From Carex sylvatica (lineage: Eukaryota > Streptophyta > Magnoliopsida > Poales > Cyperaceae): DNA of 25,663 bases. Every line of letters begins with the position of its first letter. Position 1 is the stretch's first letter. The notes beneath the pieces were generated by a model. That model was not told the DNA's origin, did no database searches, and saw nothing but the letters and a program-made list of their open reading frames with translations. The position numbers and the translations under genes are program-made. Location: the NCBI GenBank assembly GCA_964058845.1, contig CAXKVR010000732.1:1-25663 (forward strand). Reading direction: 5' to 3'. Of this stretch, positions 9,346-17,974 are shown in pieces.

Positions 9346-10357
9346 TAATTGCCACGTGGTATGATTTTCTTGGCTGAGATAGATGGAGTCGTCGGCAAGG
9401 ACCTCTTAAGTCTCCTTAGAGTTAAATGAGTCTTTCTTAGATGTTTAATCTTGCTAAATACTAATTTTTTAGCACAGATTAAGACAATATCTTTTAGCCT
9501 ACTTTTGTTCAGATCTTAATCTCCTGCCCCTTCTTAAGACACCTCCTTCTTTTAGCTTATTTTAGCTATTTGAATCCTTTGTTCCTTTAAACAATTTCTC
9601 CTTAGTGCAGAATAATATTTAATCCATCACGTGTTGCTGAATAGTCCTGATAGATTTAATGACAGATCTAAAGAGGATTATAAACAAGTGTCTATTTTTT
9701 AATTTCTTTTTTTTTAATCCAGTAATATTTTATACTTATGTCTATCTCTAGATAGAAATAAAGCGGATGTATTTAATTCATGGTTCAATTTTTGGCTCAA
9801 TAGAATAAAATTATATGAGAAGAAAGTTAGCTCATACTGATTTGTGTAAAAGAAAAGAGACGCGCTCCAATTCGCTACTCTACTCACAAGAATCACTAAT
9901 TTATTAGGAGAAAAATGAGATATGATACTAGAGATCTAAAAATCTATACTCTTATAATTATTTTGTACTTTGATCGAAATCTTAAATATGCCTCTGAATA
10001 TGGATGTATTTTTCTTTTAAAATTTATGCTGCATTTAGGAATTATTTGAATGGTTTGAATTGATGTAAATGAGATAGGGAATTTACTCACTGTTACTGAG
10101 ATTTTCTCTTGAAAGGTAATTTGTTTGTTTGAATTGTTATAATTTAATGAGATGTACTAGTTTTTAATGTATGAAAATATGAAAGGGGACTTCAATATGA
10201 TATAACATACATCAAAATTTCGTCATTTTAAAGACATAACAAGTGAATAATTAAATTATGTTTGTAATGTTACATTTCAAATTTCAATTTTAATTTTAAA
10301 TATTATCAAAATTATCTTTTTTTTTTAAATTAAATAAGGTGTCCAGTAGTTGTTAAA
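9346..10357. other. Intergenic DNA, nothing recognised
   Basis: AT-rich, with direct echoes of CTTAAGTCTCCTTAG / TCTTAGATG / TCTTAAGAC between 9400 and 9545. No persuasive ORF, RNA gene or terminal inverted repeat. Confidence 0.5.
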
Positions 10358-10437
10358 CATTTTCTAGTAGTTAAAATATTTTCTAGCAGTTAACGAGTAA
10401 TTAAACATTTTCTAGTAGTTAACGAGTAATTAAATAA
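10358..10437. repeat. 29-bp tandem repeat, about 2.6 units
   Basis: CATTTTCTAG(T/C)AGTTAAC followed by GAGTAATTAAA occurs at about 10378-10406 and 10406-10434, with a shortened unit at 10358-10376. Confidence 0.8.
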
Positions 10438-10580
10438 AACATTAGTTGTTATTTGGTCAAGGTCTCTTTTTAGTACGGCTTAGAAAGCGTCTCAATAAAG
10501 TAAATTAAATGGGTAGAAGGCATAGCAACCACTAAAAATGAACTATACATACAAAAATAATTAAAATAAACTATATTGAA

Positions 10581-10880
10581 TTCTACCGTCAACACGGAGG
10601 CTTCAGCGTTACAACGGTTCAGATTAAACTCATAATTACATAATAAAATTTCAAAAATTGCTCATCTACCGTGATAACGGTAAAAATAAAACCACAACGC
10701 TAAAATTAGCAAATAGCGTCATGCAACGCTTCACCTGAAAGAAATCTAGCGTTATGCTACTGTGACAACGGTAGACGACTGTTGAAGACAAAATTTTCGC
10801 ATTAAATGCATTTAATGCACATGCATTATAGCATTTGAAGGGACCGTTACAACAGTCCCTGTACCATGATAACGGTCGAG
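10581..10880. promoter_or_regulatory. Cluster of ACCGTNNNAACGGT near-palindromes upstream of the broken transposon gene
   Basis: Imperfect dyads occur at about 10585 (ACCGTCAACACGG), 10605 (AGCGTTACAACGGT), 10667 (TACCGTGATAACGGTA), 10757 (CTACTGTGACAACGGTAG), 10841 (GGACCGTTACAACAGTCC) and 10861 (ACCATGATAACGGT). The AACGG/CCGTT core is what plant MYB proteins, including three-repeat cell-cycle MYBs, recognise. A pyrimidine-rich leader (10905-11100) and the ORF at 11223 follow, so the cluster sits where an enhancer or U3 would be. Confidence 0.5.
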
Positions 10881-11222
10881 CGGACAAACACGATTTAATC
10901 CCTTTTCCTCTTCCTCTTCCTTCTTCTTCTTAAACTCGACTCTCTTCTCTCCATTTCCGCCTCTCTTCTCCTCCACTTCGCCATTTGGCTTGCTTTGACC
11001 ACCAAATCAACCGAGGAGACATCCATTCTCTTCTCATTCTTCTTCTCAACTCATTACTGCCCTCCATTTGCACAATCTGGCCACTGTTTCCTCTCTCCAC
11101 CAAAATCCTAGTTTTTGAAGGTCTCAAATTCCGATGATCCGACCATTTGATTGACGATCCAAGTGCACTTCTCTACTCTTCTATACTCCAAATAGGTAAA
11201 TCTCTCAGCAATCTTAAAGATA

Positions 11223-12430
11223 ATGGCACCAAAGGGACAAGGGTTTAAGCGGGTCCGAGAGGCACCTCCCGTACCTGAAAATTGGGCAATAAACAGTGAA
11301 AATCGGTACTTATTCAGGGACAAAATGGTCTATTCTCGGTATATTGGGGATATAATAAACAGTGAAATAACACAATGCTATTATTTTGTCCAATCCACAC
11401 CAATTAAGAATCCAAATGGGTCACGAATTAAAGAGTATATCGACCACTGGAATTGGAGATCAATGGTCGAATGTGATATCCCATACACGGATACTCTTAC
11501 CAGGTTCTTTTATGCCAACTTTCGGGTATCGAAACCCCGTTCATATGTACTACCTATGTATGTGGAAAATAATTGAACCTATCCTTTGAGAATCTAGCTA
11601 ACTGGCTGGGTCTCTAGAATACCGGGACTGAAGTATATGTGTATAAGAAATGGCCGTCCCAACCACCAGCTGTAGGAATCGAGATAGATTATCGAAGATG
11701 GTTCATTCAAAGTCGACCAATTGACCCAATTTACACAACCTCTTTACCATCCCTACACAGGGTTACGCATGTCCTTCTTAATGACATTCTGACCCCAAAA
11801 GCAAAGATTAAGACCAACCTCGAATTTGCTGGTCTTTTCTACACGCGTCACCTTATTTCTCTTGATGAAGTTGAACCTCACATTCCGTACATCATACTTT
11901 GCCACATGAAAACAGCCTACAATTATTCTCATCATACCCTTCCATACGCAAATATCATATAAAGAATTCTCTCGTGTAACAACATCAAAACACTTGTTGG
12001 GGTTGACCTGTTTGATCCCATCAATCTGTGTGAATAACTAACCACTATGGGATAGGTGAAGGATGAAGTTGATGGGATAAGTACATTGATACCAGATGAT
12101 CGTCTCATCAATGAATGGATTTGGGCAAACAATGCACTGCCGAAACAGTATTGGGATCCGAATCGTGATACCTCGACTCAGGGAGAATCAAGTTCATGTC
12201 GGCCCCATGATAACTCCATGAAAGAACAAGTGAATTGGATTGCTCAATAGGTGGGAAATCTCGCAGCAGTGATGAACAACATGCAGGAGATGTTTCAGAG
12301 GTATCAGGAAGTTTCAGACGAAAGGTACAGGGCATTGGTCACCAAGGTTGAGAATGTCGAGGCCATTCAGACGGGATTCTATCAAAGGTTCAACCGAAAC
12401 TTTCCTGAAGAAGGTGATAATGATGATTAA
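11223..12430 (+). pseudogene. Degenerate putative plant transposon protein (PF20167-like)
   Basis: ATG at 11223 (MAPKGQGFKRVREAPPVPEN) opens a 117-codon frame to TGA at 11574-11576. Homologous-looking protein then continues in another frame: SFENLANWLGL, stop TAG 11615, YVYKKWPSQPPAVG, LLNDILTPKAKIK, LEFAGLFYTRHLISL, stop TAA 11960, and on through stops at 12035, 12053 and 12248 to a natural end at TAA 12428-12430. The order matches the putative plant transposon protein domain as I remember it: a FYAN-type segment (here FFYANFRV), a wLGL segment, then a helical block. A heptad-like tail (VMNNMQEMFQRYQEVSDERY) closes it. One frameshift near 11570 and five stops mean it cannot be translated whole. 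Intact, it would be about 400 aa, of unknown biochemical role. Confidence 0.7.
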
Positions 12431-13600
12431 GTCATTCGTTTTATTTCTATGGTGAGATGAGAGAATTGAAACTGGTTTTTGTAATAACTTTATTATTTTT
12501 GGTTGCTATGCTTAAACAGTAGGAACGTATTTCGTAGGATGAACGAGTAATTAGGCTTGAACTGATAATTAGGCTAATTACTATGCTTAATCTATTCTCT
12601 TTTGCATGTGATTTGAATGTTTATATATGTTGAACTGCTAGCTTAAGTTTAATGCATGTTTGAAATAAGTAAATTGGAAGAAATATATATATATATATAT
12701 TATATAGTCACGTATATATTTTCTTAAATTGAAATCTTCCTTTCAAAGAAAATGTGCATGCGACTATCACTATATCCTTAAAAAACTTTACTATAAATCT
12801 ATGCATAGCTTTGACACACACACATATATACATGTACTCTCCATGCATGAATTCTCGTCATGATTAATAATATATATAAATCCTTCATATATTTATATAT
12901 ATGTATATCATCTTAATCTCAATTTTATGACTAATAAAAGAGCATGATTTTTGATCAATTTAAATATGTCAATATTCACTTATGCATAAAGGAATAAAAT
13001 TGATCAAATCAGGAAAATAATTCAAATTAAGAATATTGTGATTACATTACAAGACATTAAAAGATTACAATAATATAAAATGATCATTTATAAAATTAAA
13101 ACACCTTCTTAATTGAAAGAAATGAAATGATCAAGCTATAATCTAATCTCTACCCGTCTACTTGAGAGCATATGTATCGGATCTTATCTAAAAATAAAAG
13201 AACAAAAAAAATATTTATATAATAATTGAAATTGACTCTTTCAATATAACTTCAATAATTCCGCCTATTTTAGAGGCACCAATACCTGATCATTAATCAA
13301 AATTCAAAATTATACCGATTAGAAGAATCAATATAATCATCAATTACTAACCTTAAAATTCAATATTTTGCCTATAATAAGAGGCATATGCGCTTGATCA
13401 AAATTTAACCTCAATATTATCTTATCATAGAAGACTAAATTGATCGAGTTAGATCTATTTTAACTTTAATAACTTTATGACCAAATAGGAATCAAGAATT
13501 ACATATATTGCACTATATAAACTCAAAATTCAAATTTAGTGCAAATTTTTATGCTTTAAATTTAATATTTGATTTATATGTTTATTGTTGGGCCTTAATT
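12431..13600. other. AT-rich DNA downstream of the transposon pseudogene
   Basis: Includes an (AT)n tract at 12683-12702 and two diverged copies, about 110 bp apart, of a block containing GCCTATTTTAGAGGC (about 13263) and GCCTATAATAAGAGGC (about 13371), each followed by TGATCA and AAAATT. No protein resemblance was found. This may be untranslated or internal sequence of the same retroelement, but I cannot join it to either side. Confidence 0.4.
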
Positions 13601-13885
13601 TATAATTTTTCAAATTATGAGGGAGTGCATGAATTGAGGGAGAGCCCTCTCTTCGTTTTGAGCATAACTGTATTTTATTTTTCTACCATTTTGACCATTT
13701 CCAAAAAGGGAGAGAGATATTACAAGTTCATACTATATTGGTATTCCATGACATACACACAAACACACAAGAACAAGGAAAAAAATAAAAACTTTAAAAA
13801 TTTGAATTTTTCCGTACTTTGTGGGAATAACCAATTTATGCACTCACTTGATATGCATGTTTTGTAAATCGTCAAAAGGGGAGAT
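13601..13885 (+). mobile_element. 3' tail of a Copia-type internal region ending in a polypurine tract
   Basis: Purine-rich GAGGGAGTGCATGAATTGAG and GAGAGCCCTCTCTTCGTTTTG blocks and an AAAAAGGGAGAGAG block precede AAAAGGGGAGA (13874-13884), immediately before the LTR start at 13886. In plant Copia elements a run of such purine tracts follows the end of pol and the last one primes plus-strand synthesis. The pol genes themselves are not in the window, so the element is truncated to the left. Confidence 0.65.
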
Positions 13886-14165
13886 TGTTGGCTTTTGGGA
13901 GCCCTCGACTTATCTATTTGACTAGATTTGCAAAACATACATAATTGTATTTTACAGTTTTTCTCTTGAGTATCTGTGCAGATTCATGACAAGTGAATGA
14001 TTAATAATTACACATCAAGGATGAATTAATACACTATAATATAACATCATGAATGTGGTTATGAAGGCACAAGACACTGGATAGAAAAAATATTAACTCA
14101 AGATTAAGGATAACGTATATGTAAGATTGGTAAAATAAGCTTGAGATTGATCTAAGTGAGGCTTA

Positions 14166-14197
14166 CCGTTGTAACGGTCCAGTGACCGTTACAACGG
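14166..14197. repeat. Perfect 14-bp inverted repeat in the LTR U3
   Basis: CCGTTGTAACGGTC (14166-14179), spacer CAGT, then GACCGTTACAACGG (14184-14197). Each half is itself nearly palindromic, so four AACGG cores lie within 32 bp. It sits about 140 bp upstream of the TATA box. Confidence 0.95.
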
Positions 14198-14335
14198 AAT
14201 AAATAAATTATGTACAAATCCCATGACGCATAAAATAGAATTTAGCGTCAACAGTGACCACCGTTACACTCCAAACCACTCTGATTAACCTACCGTTACA
14301 AAGGTTAGCACCACTTACTTCTTTTTTATCAACTC

Positions 14336-14343
14336 TCTATAAA
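14336..14343 (+). promoter_or_regulatory. TATA box of the Copia LTR
   Basis: TCTATAAA within CTCTATAAACAG, placed between the AACGG cluster and the likely R region. Confidence 0.6.
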
Positions 14344-14934
14344 CAGAAGCTATACCAAGGTTTGGAGTATCACTCTAGCCGCCTCCAACTTTAATATTTT
14401 GTAATTACAGATCTAGAGAAAGTCGTTGTTGCTTGTGCACTCCAACTTCAATATACACAATCAATCTCAAGCTTATTCAATCAATTAACCAACTCCTAGA
14501 GTGATCCTACGTGATCGAATCATTTACTACTTCGAGCCTTGTGCTCATCTTGCAATCATTTAAGTCCTTGCGACTCGGATTGTCTTGTTAGGGTCGCGTG
14601 ACTTCCCAGAAGAATTATGAGGGCTCACCGGTTCTATCTTGTAATTCTTTCTCATTGGGTAAAGAAAGGCGCACCATTTAGAAGATCGCGAGTTCCGGAG
14701 ACGTAGGCATTAGTGCCGAACTCCGTAAACAACTCTTGTGTTAAGTATCTCTAAACTCTACTATTTACTTTATTTACTTTACTTTTATTTACTTTACATT
14801 TAGTTTAGGACAAAGTTATTATAGTTTTCATCTAGAATAACTTACAGACAAGTTAGAATATTATTACTTAGACTAAAAATATAAAAATACTTATTCACCC
14901 CCCTCTAGGTGCCTTTGGGACCGACAGAGCGTCA

Positions 14935-15215
14935 TTCATTGGATTTGCATCCTTGTCCATGCAATTGGGGTGAATAACTATGCCACAATTAAAACAAAAA
15001 AAATATATCCACCATATCCCCCTTCACTTGACATAAAAGGCAATGTCCCCAACCCGTTCGAGGATTTTTGTCTGCCCATCCCTCATCAAGTATTTGTCCA
15101 ATTGACGGATCAAGGTGCTCAGGAATTCATAGTATTTTTTGGGAGAATACATATGTCGCATTCGCCTTCTCGCGAGGGCTTTACCCGTCCAGAAATTGTT
15201 AATAATTTCATTTTT
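14935..15215 (-). pseudogene. Degenerate protein-coding fragment, family not recognised
   Basis: On the minus strand about 62 codons read without a stop from about 15209 to 15024 (EIINNFWTGKALARRRMRHM, then YSPKKYYEFLSTLIRQLDKY, LMRDGQTKILERVGDIAFYVK, TGA). After the stop another frame segment gives FCFNCGIVIHPNCMDKDAN, reminiscent of the cysteine-rich knuckle of plant LINE ORF1/gag proteins, though the spacing (C-x2-C-x4-H-x2-C) is not canonical. From the internal Met the ORF is 45 aa (15161-15024). A plus-strand frame (14970-15230) overlaps it and looks less protein-like. I offer only 'coding relic, possibly retroelement-derived'. Confidence 0.3.
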
Positions 15216-15539
15216 TTTTTCTTTACATGATGGACATGGTAATACCTATGGTTTCAAATAACAGTAATGGATTGGGCATTGGGTATTAACTGTAAACATT
15301 TCATAAAAATTAATAACAATTAGTCTGGAGCAGTTTGTAACACTTTCTTATAATTTCTAACAATTAATTAAAAACAATACTTGAAATCGCCCCAGAAGTC
15401 GTCGCCTCCAAAATTGCCTTCTCATTCTCTCTCTCTCTTTTTGATATCCGGTGATTCTAAGAGGGAGGAGAGAGAAATAGAGTTTTTATAGTGCAAGAAA
15501 CTAAAAAAAAAAAATCTCAAACCGCAATATTTTTTTCTG
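15216..15539. other. Unassigned intergenic DNA
   Basis: AT-rich with a CT microsatellite at 15423-15440. No gene recognised. Confidence 0.5.
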
Positions 15540-15721
15540 TTTGAATATTTTTAATAAAAATTCAAAAACTTGGTTATTTGTGATAAAAAATATATTAAAA
15601 GTTGGATATTAATAAAAATATTCAAATTTTTTTTGTGGTTTAGGTATTTTTAATAAAAATTCAAAAACTTGATTATTTGTGATAAAATATATTAAAAATT
15701 GGATGCTAATAAAAATGTCGG
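15540..15721. repeat. 99-bp tandem repeat forming a terminal arm with a CCGACATTTTTA end
   Basis: The block ATTTTTAATAAAAATTC ... CTTG(G/A)TTATTTGTGATAAA ... TTGGAT at 15546 recurs at 15645, period 99 bp. Read on the minus strand, the right end begins CCGACATTTTTATTAGCATC, close to the CCGACATTTTTAAAAATACC terminus of the foldback at 3696. Inside, AAACCGCAATATT echoes that element's AAACCGTGG units. A partner arm was not found. Confidence 0.6.
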
Positions 15722-16080
15722 TAGAACTTAAGTGCGCTTTGAATTCTTTGTGAAAGCACCCAAAATTTAACCCTAGTTCTCTGTATAGGATAGGATAGAA
15801 ACAAAATTTAGACTGGTGAAACTGTGCTAATTGCCTGGACTGAAAAAAGAGAGAGAACTTTTTAACCATATTCACATATAATTTTGACTGGTGAACAGCT
15901 GATATACAGTCATTTAAGTAAAAGTCTGTTTTTTACTTCACAATTATTATGGATTCGAAATTCATATAGAATTTTTTGTTGTTGTAATAATTAGATGTAA
16001 TAATAAGATGTAATAATAAGAATATTAAATATCTAATTAGTTTGATCTCCGACTTTTATTTTTAAAAAAAAAATCACACT
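15722..16080. other. Intergenic DNA, nothing recognised
   Basis: AT-rich; contains a short TAATAAGATG duplication at about 15996-16017. The minus-strand frame across 15609-15875 overlaps the tandem repeat and lacks any family resemblance. Confidence 0.5.
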
Positions 16081-16380
16081 CATATCTTAGTTTTTGAAGT
16101 CTAAAAAATCTATATGAACCGTTCATCATGATCTTCATATTCAAATGTGCTTGGAGATCAAAATTTTCAATTTTTTTTAATTATTTTACTATTTATTTAG
16201 AATTTTTATAAATCTTTTTTTTTCAGTAGATTTTGAACCGTCCAAAAATAGTGATATTAAAATATTATAATAAAATAGTAAATAATTTTAAAAAATGTTG
16301 GTCTTCTAGTATAATTTAATATGGAGATCAAGTTAAATAGTTCGAATTAATTGTTTGAAGTTTAAAATCACTAAATATGA
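16081..16380. mobile_element. Inverted-repeat (MITE-like) element related to 8360-8728 inside, ends uncertain
   Basis: CATATCTTAGTTTTTGAAGT at the left is opposed by the complement of TCATATTTAGTGATTTTAAA at the right. The arms continue through GAACCGTTCATCATGATCTTCATATT versus its degenerate complement. Central AAATGTGCTTGGAGATCAAAA and TTATTTTACTATTTAT segments parallel those of the 8360 element. No clear TSD was found, so the limits are approximate. Confidence 0.55.
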
Positions 16381-16732
16381 ACTTGAAATAAATAAACTTC
16401 TACTTCTTGAAGCACAATAGCCTAATTCATATACAATTACATAATTTTGAGTTATAAAAAGTTCAACTTAAGAAGGTATTTGATTCAATAACAAAGATAC
16501 ATCTTCTAAGTGGGAGGTTCTTGATTATTTATTTATTTATTTGATAAAAATGATAATACCACCAGTTTCGTTAGGAAACCATCATGTCCATACAAAAGCA
16601 GAGAATTAAATATATATATATATATATGAATTTAAAAGGTAATGGCGTAGACTTTCATCTCTTTCAAACAAAATTGAAAAAAAAAGTTCAACACAGCACT
16701 TTTAGGACCGAAACAGTAAAGCATTTCTAATC

Positions 16733-17068
16733 GATTTTTTTTTTTAAAACTATGAATAAAAAATAATATTTTATCAAACATACTTGATTGCTTTGGTTTT
16801 AAAAAAAAATTATAAGAACCGAAATATCATTTTGATTCGATTTTTTTTTTCGGACCCGAAATGTTATTTCGATCCGAGTCATTTTTACATAAAAATATGA
16901 TGGTGAAACTTATAAAAACATCTCAGATTGAAATAATATTTTGGTTCCGAAAAAAAAAATTGGACTAAAATAACATTTCAGTTCTTATAATTTATCTAAA
17001 AATCAAATCAATCAAGTTATTTATGATAAAATGTTATTTTTTATTCATGGTTTTAAAAAAAAAAAATC
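16733..17068. mobile_element. MULE-type MITE, family B, copy 2 (336 bp), perfect 9-bp TSD
   Basis: GATTTTTTTTTTTTAAAAC at the left mirrors GTTTTAAAAAAAAAAAATC at the right. The interior repeats AACCGAAAT / ATTTCGGTT-like blocks and TATCAAACATACTTGATTGC against its complement near 17010. TTTCTAATC lies exactly on both sides (16724-16732 and 17069-17077). It is about 0.65 kb upstream of the bHLH start codon. Confidence 0.92.
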
Positions 17069-17078
17069 TTTCTAATCC

Positions 17079-17253
17079 ATGGAGTGCATATCCTCTGAAA
17101 TATCTCAACTTTTGCTTGACTGACATGTACGGTGCCGATTCTGGATAGCAAGGGTCAGTAACATGTGTGCTTCGAGATGCGTTCAGATCGTATTTGAACG
17201 GTAGAGATAATTCAAAAAAACGCAAACTTTGAGATATCTCAGAGGATAGGAAT
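17079..17253. mobile_element. MITE-like inverted repeat, family C-related (about 175 bp)
   Basis: GAGTGCATATCCTCTGAAAT at the left and the complement of GAATTCCTATCCTCTGAGAT at the right, both followed by ATCTCAA. The TATCCTCTG terminus is shared with 2680-2898. No TSD is visible; the left end abuts the TSD of the family B copy, suggesting insertion close to an older element. Confidence 0.6.
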
Positions 17254-17360
17254 TCTGTACGATGTTATCCATATTTACCAGACTCAGTAACTTGGGACTC
17301 CTCCCCTTCATTTGCCGAGCTCAGATCCAGTAAAGTAATTCAATCTTTGAATTTTAAATC

Positions 17361-17475
17361 GGGACCGTCTGATTCAAATCCGTGATAATCTAGCCGAAGT
17401 AGAGCGCACACATCCCGAGAGATGAATTCGAATCCCGAAGCAATATCAAACGACGGATTCGAATCGGACGGTCCC
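17361..17475. repeat. 23-bp inverted repeat in the bHLH proximal promoter
   Basis: GGGACCGTCTGATTCAAATC (17361-17380, continuing to 17383) is opposed at 17453-17475 by the complement of GGGACCGTCCGATTCGAATC, with two mismatches over 23 bp. The 69-bp spacer contains GAATTCGAATCCC. It could be a tiny MITE or a cis-regulatory dyad, about 240-350 bp upstream of the ATG. Confidence 0.75.
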
Positions 17476-17713
17476 TATCCAAAACCAAAAGATTGGGTTG
17501 CTTTAGGGGATTCGGACAGCCATTTGCCACCAAACCAGAGACAGAGATATCTACCTGTCTACTTTCTCCTCTCAACCTTTTTATACTGCGGTCGCCTTTC
17601 TCCAGTGTTTTGTTCTCTCTTGCCACACACTCGCGCACACATTTTAAGAGACAGCCAGCGTGTGGTACCTGTACCCCCATACAGACTTACCCGATTCCAG
17701 CCTTTACGTACCG
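17476..17713 (+). promoter_or_regulatory. Core promoter and 5' UTR of the bHLH gene
   Basis: A TTTTTATACTG element (about 17578) is the best TATA candidate, preceded by a CT-rich stretch. Initiation would then be near 17610, leaving a leader of about 100 nt with TTTTGTTCTCTCTTGCCACA. The start context is ACCGATGGAG with G at +4, and this is the first ATG in the frame; upstream in-frame codons run from GTG and have no ATG. Confidence 0.45.
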
Positions 17714-17974
17714 ATGGAGGATGAGATCCATCCCCTCCTCCACCCCGCCGCCCCCTCCGGCGCCTCATTCACGGCGCTTCTCGGCCTCCCGCCGAGTCGA
17801 GCTGTAGAGTTGCTTCACGAACCGACCTTTCCCTCGGACCCCGCCTTGGTTGACCGCGCCGCTCGCTTCTCAGTCTTCGCCGCCGCTTCTTCCGCCCCTT
17901 CACCGGAGGTCTCTCCCCCTCCACCGCCTGAATTGGCGAAAAAGAGGAAGGATGCTGGTAGCGGCAATGGCAAG
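17714..17974 (+). CDS. bHLH exon 1 (residues 1-87)
   Basis: Encodes MEDEIHPLLHPAAPSGASFT, the LLGLPPSRAVELL motif, DRAARFSVFAA, a Pro-rich stretch (SPPPPPEL) and KKRKD, a likely part of a nuclear localisation signal. GC-rich, unlike later exons. Donor AAG|GTTTTG. Reading on into the intron would stop at TAG 18002-18004. Confidence 0.9.

Larger units (their letters stand above)
13886..14926 (+). mobile_element. Copia-type 3' LTR (1041 bp)
   Basis: It starts TGTTGGCTTTTGGG directly after a polypurine tract and ends CCTTTGGGACCGACA, giving TGTTGG...CCGACA imperfect inverted ends. The terminal ACCCCCCTCTAGGTGCC stretch is a common ending of plant Copia LTRs. U3 holds a palindromic CCGTT/AACGG cluster (14165-14305) and TCTATAAA (14336-14343) fits the promoter. 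No primer-binding site follows, so this is the 3' copy; a 5' LTR partner is not seen. The base run after it (GAGCG) gives a candidate TSD half with no partner in view. Confidence 0.75.

Noticed and set aside
13508..13867. 119-codon frame before the LTR
   Set aside because: Runs through purine-tract, non-coding tail sequence of a Copia element; Phe/Tyr/Asn-rich composition reflects AT bias.
13886..14926. Solo LTR interpretation for the Copia LTR
   Set aside because: A polypurine tract and internal-tail sequence directly precede it, so it is better read as a 3' LTR of a left-truncated element. The flanks GAGAT and GAGCG agree only at three bases.
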